This document shows, piece after piece, positions 59,365 to 64,000 of a stretch of DNA of 64,000 bases (its first letter is position 1; the number at the start of each line of letters is the position of its first letter). Position numbers and translations under genes: made by a program. This DNA is from Paenibacillus sp. BIHB 4019 (GTDB lineage Bacteria; Bacillota; Bacilli; Paenibacillales; Paenibacillaceae). The stretch covers positions 3,768,501-3,832,500 of the forward strand of contig NZ_CP016808.1 in NCBI RefSeq assembly GCF_002741035.1, given 5' to 3'. Under the pieces are notes generated by a model, which made no database searches, was not told the DNA's origin, and saw nothing but the letters and a program-made list of their open reading frames with translations.

Positions 59365-62300
59365 ATGGTTTTTTTGCGCAATAAGCTTTTACGAGATATC
59401 ATAGCAAGCACGATGGTGCTGTTGCTGTGCTTCTCTGTTGTGTCCCCGGTGTTTGCAGCGGATGAGAATGCCATTTATAAAAATGCGGTGGCTGCTGTAG
59501 CAGAAGCTGCCGTATCAGAAACGGCTGGCCCAACAGCTGAAGAAGGGGTCACTGAAGCTATAACTCTTGATGAAACAGCTCATGCAGAAGCGACAGCTGC
59601 AGCAGTGCCAGATGGCCTGCTGCTTCATTACAACTTTGATGATACAGCAGGCAGTACGGTGAAAGACCGCTCATTGAACGGATATGACGGCTTATTGGCA
59701 GGAGGAGCGGCCTTCACGGCAGATGGCAAAATAAATGGAGCCATTGATTTATTTGGCACGGATGGTTATGTTAAGCTGCCCGATGGTTTGCTTTCGTCCA
59801 CCCATGATATGACTATCGCCACTTGGGTGAAGGCGGACAGCTTGGGAACGTGGGCGCGAGTGTTTGATTTTGGCACCAGCACGACGAATTGGATGTTCCT
59901 GACTTTAAAAAATAATGCAGGTGTGGCGCATTTCGCGGCATTACCGCAAGGGAACGGGGAAAATGCTTTGGCTGGCCCGGCTTTTCCGGCATCCAGCTCA
60001 TGGCAGCATGTAGCGGTTGTCATTTCCGGCAACACGTATACGATGTTTATCAATGGCATTCAAGTGGCCACCGTAAGCAATATGCAAAATGACCCCTCCG
60101 AGCTTGGCTTTACGACGAACAATTATATTGGCAAATCCCAATTTGCGGCAGATCCTTATTTTGACGGGAAAATCGACGATTTCCGCATCTATGACCGCGC
60201 ATTATCGGCAAGCGAGCTTGTCTCTCTAGTTGGGGAGGCGTTAAGCGATATCGAAATCATTGCTTATGATAAAAACTGGCTGGAGCTGGGCGATACGACA
60301 CAGCAGACGAAGGATTTGACCCTTCCCGCGGCAGGTCCAGGGGGGACGGCTATTACTTGGGCTTCTTCTGATCCGGCAACGGTGAGCGCAGAGGGAAAGG
60401 TAACGCGCCCGGAAGCAGGACAAGGCGATAAGACGGTCATCCTGACAGCGACGATTGCGAAAGGGGCGGAGCAGGATACAAAATCTTTTACCATCATAGT
60501 ATGGGAGCTGGATTCGGCATCCTACACCTTGAATATTAATGGAAGAGAGGCGGCTCATGAGGTGAGCCCGACGTTATACGGCATTTTTTATGAAGATATC
60601 AACTATGCGGCGGACGGCGGATTATATGGGGAAATGGTGCAAAATCGCTCCTTTGAATTCGGCACTTCTCTGTACGCTTGGAGCAAAACCGCTTATGGCG
60701 GCGCTGCGGGCGAGCTGACGACCGCAACGGATAGAGCGCTGAACGCCAGCAATCCGCGATTCGCACGCCTGACGATTACGAATGCGGGCAGTGCTGCCGG
60801 GGCAGGCGCTGGGCTAGCGAATGCAGGCTATTCCGGCCTAGCTGTAGCAAGCGGCGAAACGTATCATTTCAGCGTGTATGCAAGGAGCGCAAGTCCTTTG
60901 ACAAAACCGTTAGTTGCACAGCTTAGAGGACAAAATGACGCGGTTTATGGCTCCTGCGAGGTGACCGGCATTACAGCTGATTGGCAGAAGCTTGGCTGTG
61001 CCATTCAATCGAGTGCCGCCAGCTCGAACGCCAAGCTCGTCGTTATCGGAATGGAGCAGGCGGTCATTGATTTGGATATGGTGTCGCTGTTCCCGGAGAA
61101 GACGTGGCAAAATCGCACAAACGGGCTGCGCTACGATCTAGCCGAAATGCTGGACAATTTAAATCCGGGCTTTCTCCGTTTTCCGGGCGGCTGCATCGTG
61201 GAAGGCGGCTCTCTTGAAAACCGTTACAGATGGAAAAATACAATAGGCGACGTAGCAGAGCGCCAAGTCCAGCGCAATCAATGGGCGGCCAATTATTATC
61301 AATCGTTCGGACTCGGCTTCCATGAATATTTCCAGCTGTCTGAGGATATTGGCGCCGAGCCTTTGCCGATTATTTTCATCGGTCAGGTGTCCTGTCACGG
61401 CAATCCGCCGAAAGTGCCGATGAACGAGCTTGACCCATATATTCAAGACGCGCTTGATCTCATTGAATACGCGAATGGGCCGGTTGAATCCACTTGGGGG
61501 GCCGTACGCGCTGCAAACGGTCATCCTGAGCCTTTTCAGATGAAATATCTTGGAGTGGGCAATGAATTGTGGGGCCAGGATTACTTGGACCGGTATGAAG
61601 TGTTTTATGATGCGATAAAAGCAAAATATCCCGATATTCAGCTGGTGCTGAGCGCGGGCGCTTTTCCAGAAGATTCGATGTTCCATTATGCCTATGATTG
61701 GCTTGGAAGCAATGGCAATAAAGCGGATTTGGTCGATGAGCATATGTATCAGAGTCCGCAGTGGTTTTACAATAATGTCAATCGGTATGACCACTACAGC
61801 CGCAGCGGGCCGAAGGTTTTTGTAGGCGAATATGCAGCGCACGGAACGGGCAAAAAAAACAACATGGAAAGCGCCCTTGCCGAAGCGGCGTTTATGACGG
61901 GGCTTGAGCGAAATTCGGACGTTGTAGCGATGTCTTCGTTCGCGCCTTTATTTGCAAGGCAAGGCAATACGCAGTGGACGACCGATTTAATTTGGTTTGA
62001 CAACAGCCAGGCGTACGGAACGCCGAACTATTACGTGCAGCAGTTGTTCAGCCGCCATGTCGGCCAGCAGCTTATGCCATCCCAGCTTCAGAAAAATAAA
62101 AGCTATAGCAGCAGCACCGTTCAAGGCTCGATTGCATTGGGCGCTTGGAGCACAAGTGTAGAGTATGATGATGTAACGGTTACGGCTAACGACGGCACGA
62201 TTTTGCTGCAAAATGATTTCAGCGATCCGTCGACGCTTTCGCAGTGGAGCAGCTTCAAGGGCGCTTGGTCAATGGACAGCGGCGTGCTGAAGCAATCCTC

Positions 62301-64000
62301 CACAAGTACAACGGATGCGCGGCTTCTGTTGAAGGATGGCCAGCAATGGAGCAATTACACGCTGCAATTGAAAGCGAAGAAGGCGGCGGGCTCCGAAGGC
62401 TTCCTGATCGGATTTGGCGCCAAGGATACCGACAACTATTATTGGTGGAATCTTGGCGGCTGGTCGAACACGTTGACTGTAATTGAGCAGGCGGTTGGCG
62501 GCACCAAGTCGAACGTCAGCAATTCCTTGAACAGCGGAGTAGAAGCCAATCGTTGGTATGATATTAAAATCGAATTGCAGGGCTCGCTCATCCGCTGTTA
62601 TTTGGATGGCGTGTTGGTGCATGAGGTGGATCGGGACCCCGGCCCGCTTTACAGCGTGACGACGAAGGATGAGAAAACAGGTGATCTGATCGTCAAGGTC
62701 GTGAATATTGGCGGCAGCGAGCAAACCTCAATCGTAAATGTGGATGCTGATTATATCGACGGCAGCGCGACCGTGCTGGAGCTGAAGGCGGCATCGGCTG
62801 CGGCGGAGAATTCATTTGCCATGCCGGAAAATGTAATGCCTGAGGTGAAGGAGGTTGCCGGAATAGGCCAATCCTTTACTTATGATTTTCCCGCCTATTC
62901 GGTCACTGTATTGAGACTGAGAACGGTGCCTGGAGCAGTCATAACAGCGATTCAGCCTGTACAGGTTAAAGCTGCTGTTGGAGCGGTGCCGCTGCTCCCC
63001 GCTTCCGTATCCGTCAGCAAGAGCGACGGCAGCGAGCAGCATGCAAACGTGCAATGGGGAAAAATAGATGAGGAGCAAATGAGCAAAACAGGCCTTTTCA
63101 AAGTAAAAGGCGAGGTGGCCGGCACCTACTTGACGGCGGAGGCAACCGTTCTTGTTGCGGAAGAGGACGGGGGCCCGACGCCGACGCCAACTCCGACACC
63201 GGAGCCAACGCCAACGCCGTCGCCTGAGCCGTCTGCAAGTACAACGCCGCAGCCGACGCCAAGTGCGACACCATCGCCAGGCGAGACGCCGCAGCCAACC
63301 GCGAGTGCGACACCGACGCCAAGCGCAACGCCGAATCCGACATCTAGCCCGTCGGGCGGTTCGAGCTCATCGCAGCCAACTGCGACACCTGTGGTGACGG
63401 GAGGCGGCAAGCAGCTGGTGGAGGTGGATGAAAAAACGGTGAAGGCCGCGCAGGAAAGCGCCATTGATGGCAAAATCAAGCTTAAGATCAATTCAAATGC
63501 TGAGGCAAATGAATGGCAAGTGAAAATCCCGCTTACGCGATTATTAGAAGCTGGAAGCACAGAGAAAGCCAAGTGGCTCGAAATCGATACAGGCTTTGCC
63601 ATTGTAACGTTATCCTTGAAACGGCTTGAGAATAATAAAGGCACAGCGCCAAAAACCTTGACTCTTACCATAACGAAAGCGGATATTTCCAAGCTGCCTG
63701 CCGCGACGCAGCAGCAACTGGCGGGTGCAGTCGTCTATGACTTCCAGCTGGAAGTGAATGGGGTGAAGGTCAGCGATTTTGATGGGCGAGAGGATATTGT
63801 TGTAGCTATACCATATTCCTTGCAGCCTGGTGAAAATCCGCATCAAGTCATTATTTGCTATATAACGGATAGTGGAGCGCTGGAAGCTGTGAAAAATAGC
63901 AACTATGATTCGATAAGCGGCAGCGTGGTGTTTAAGCCCAAGCATTTCAGCAAATATGCTGTCATGTACAAGAAAGCCGGCTTCAACGATGTAACGAAAG
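59365..64000 (+). CDS. Very large secreted multidomain GH51 alpha-L-arabinofuranosidase, 3' end beyond window
   Basis: ATG 59365 (AAGGAGG 9 bases upstream) opens a frame with no stop to the window end, at least 1545 residues. Order: signal peptide to about 31 (VSPVFA); Ala/Glu-rich spacer; LamG/concanavalin domain about 84-290; bacterial Ig-like domain about 300-380 (ITWASSDPATVSAEGKVTRP); GH51 from about 392 (LYGIFYEDINYAADGGLYGE), with a carbohydrate-binding insert, LRFPGGCIVEGG, acid/base Glu about 734 in VGNELWG and nucleophile Glu about 822 in GEYAAHG; a second concanavalin-like domain about 948-1090; Pro/Thr/Ser linker about 1271-1342; and a C-terminal domain ending YKKAGFNDVTK, the usual entry to S-layer homology repeats. 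It probably trims arabinose from arabinoxylan or arabinan while attached to the cell wall. Confidence 0.88.
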   Translation, partial: MVFLRNKLLRDIIASTMVLLLCFSVVSPVFAADENAIYKNAVAAVAEAAVSETAGPTAEEGVTEAITLDETAHAEATAAAVPDGLLLHYNFDDTAGSTVKDRSLNGYDGLLAGGAAFTADGKINGAIDLFGTDGYVKLPDGLLSSTHDMTIATWVKADSLGTWARVFDFGTSTTNWMFLTLKNNAGVAHFAALPQGNGENALAGPAFPASSSWQHVAVVISGNTYTMFINGIQVATVSNMQNDPSELGFTTNNYIGKSQFAADPYFDGKIDDFRIYDRALSASELVSLVGEALSDIEIIAYDKNWLELGDTTQQTKDLTLPAAGPGGTAITWASSDPATVSAEGKVTRPEAGQGDKTVILTATIAKGAEQDTKSFTIIVWELDSASYTLNINGREAAHEVSPTLYGIFYEDINYAADGGLYGEMVQNRSFEFGTSLYAWSKTAYGGAAGELTTATDRALNASNPRFARLTITNAGSAAGAGAGLANAGYSGLAVASGETYHFSVYARSASPLTKPLVAQLRGQNDAVYGSCEVTGITADWQKLGCAIQSSAASSNAKLVVIGMEQAVIDLDMVSLFPEKTWQNRTNGLRYDLAEMLDNLNPGFLRFPGGCIVEGGSLENRYRWKNTIGDVAERQVQRNQWAANYYQSFGLGFHEYFQLSEDIGAEPLPIIFIGQVSCHGNPPKVPMNELDPYIQDALDLIEYANGPVESTWGAVRAANGHPEPFQMKYLGVGNELWGQDYLDRYEVFYDAIKAKYPDIQLVLSAGAFPEDSMFHYAYDWLGSNGNKADLVDEHMYQSPQWFYNNVNRYDHYSRSGPKVFVGEYAAHGTGKKNNMESALAEAAFMTGLERNSDVVAMSSFAPLFARQGNTQWTTDLIWFDNSQAYGTPNYYVQQLFSRHVGQQLMPSQLQKNKSYSSSTVQGSIALGAWSTSVEYDDVTVTANDGTILLQNDFSDPSTLSQWSSFKGAWSMDSGVLKQSSTSTTDARLLLKDGQQWSNYTLQLKAKKAAGSEGFLIGFGAKDTDNYYWWNLGGWSNTLTVIEQAVGGTKSNVSNSLNSGVEANRWYDIKIELQGSLIRCYLDGVLVHEVDRDPGPLYSVTTKDEKTGDLIVKVVNIGGSEQTSIVNVDADYIDGSATVLELKAASAAAENSFAMPENVMPEVKEVAGIGQSFTYDFPAYSVTVLRLRTVPGAVITAIQPVQVKAAVGAVPLLPASVSVSKSDGSEQHANVQWGKIDEEQMSKTGLFKVKGEVAGTYLTAEATVLVAEEDGGPTPTPTPTPEPTPTPSPEPSASTTPQPTPSATPSPGETPQPTASATPTPSATPNPTSSPSGGSSSSQPTATPVVTGGGKQLVEVDEKTVKAAQESAIDGKIKLKINSNAEANEWQVKIPLTRLLEAGSTEKAKWLEIDTGFAIVTLSLKRLENNKGTAPKTLTLTITKADISKLPAATQQQLAGAVVYDFQLEVNGVKVSDFDGREDIVVAIPYSLQPGENPHQVIICYITDSGALEAVKNSNYDSISGSVVFKPKHFSKYAVMYKKAGFNDVTK

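Noticed and set aside
63175..63390. Dense short repeats (ACGCCAACGCCG-like) considered as a VNTR or CRISPR
   Set aside because: They encode the in-frame Pro/Thr/Ser linker of the GH51 protein; the minus-strand frames there are shadows.
1..64000. tRNA, rRNA and known riboswitches
   Set aside because: No cloverleaf, rRNA-like sequence or recognisable riboswitch consensus was found by eye; a covariance-model search would be decisive.

Overview
The window looks like chromosome of a Paenibacillus-like member of the Bacillota. The evidence is LplA/LplB/LplC-type and CUT1 sugar importers, a YesS-like membrane AraC regulator, a BstA (bacillithiol transferase) homologue, a dense set of glycoside hydrolases, AAGGAGG-type ribosome binding sites with frequent GTG/TTG starts, and a very large secreted GH51 protein. 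Two compositions alternate by eye: G+C-richer carbohydrate-utilisation loci and A+T-rich accessory stretches full of small immunity-like and decayed genes. No rRNA, tRNA, CRISPR array, transposase or phage gene was recognised.

Layout: 1-2.85 kb, end of a rhamnogalacturonan-type operon (partial GH105, then a GH112 beta-galactoside phosphorylase). 2.95-4.4 kb, SpeA-type decarboxylase on the minus strand. 4.7-14.2 kb, A+T-rich accessory region: a secreted protein, DUF4279 and DUF2716 proteins, a pentapeptide-repeat protein, and a class I methyltransferase gene split in two by a MarR / luciferase-like monooxygenase / MFS exporter module. 14.6-22.3 kb, uronate-oligosaccharide locus: AraC regulator, solute-binding lipoprotein, two permeases, an unrecognised 851-residue protein, GH105. 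22.4-27.3 kb, second accessory region (macro domain, ATP-grasp, GNAT, several unknowns). 27.5-39.5 kb, mannoside/N-glycan-type locus: GH125 diverging from LplB/LplC/LplA importer, GH3, GH38, GH130. 39.5-46.7 kb, YesS-like regulator diverging from an operon of amidohydrolase, DgaE, DgaF, KDG kinase and GntR regulator. 46.9-52.1 kb, third accessory region. 52.4 kb to the end: secreted GH5 endoglucanase, RtcB RNA ligase, OatA-like acyltransferase, a BNR-repeat secreted protein, and the start of a very large LamG/GH51 arabinofuranosidase that runs off the right edge.

How it fits together (inference): the hydrolase loci import oligosaccharides with transporters lacking their own ATPase, so a shared MsmX-type ATPase elsewhere is expected. 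They cleave them in the cytoplasm by hydrolysis (GH105, GH3, GH38, GH125) or phosphorolysis (GH112, GH130). The amidohydrolase/DgaE/DgaF/kinase operon could feed an amino-sugar acid into the 2-keto-3-deoxygluconate route. The most unusual observations are the split methyltransferase, a near-identical extended -10 promoter block shared by two distant accessory genes, an 8-bp tandem duplication that frameshifts an otherwise intact gene, paired MarR operators, and the unrecognised 851-residue protein.
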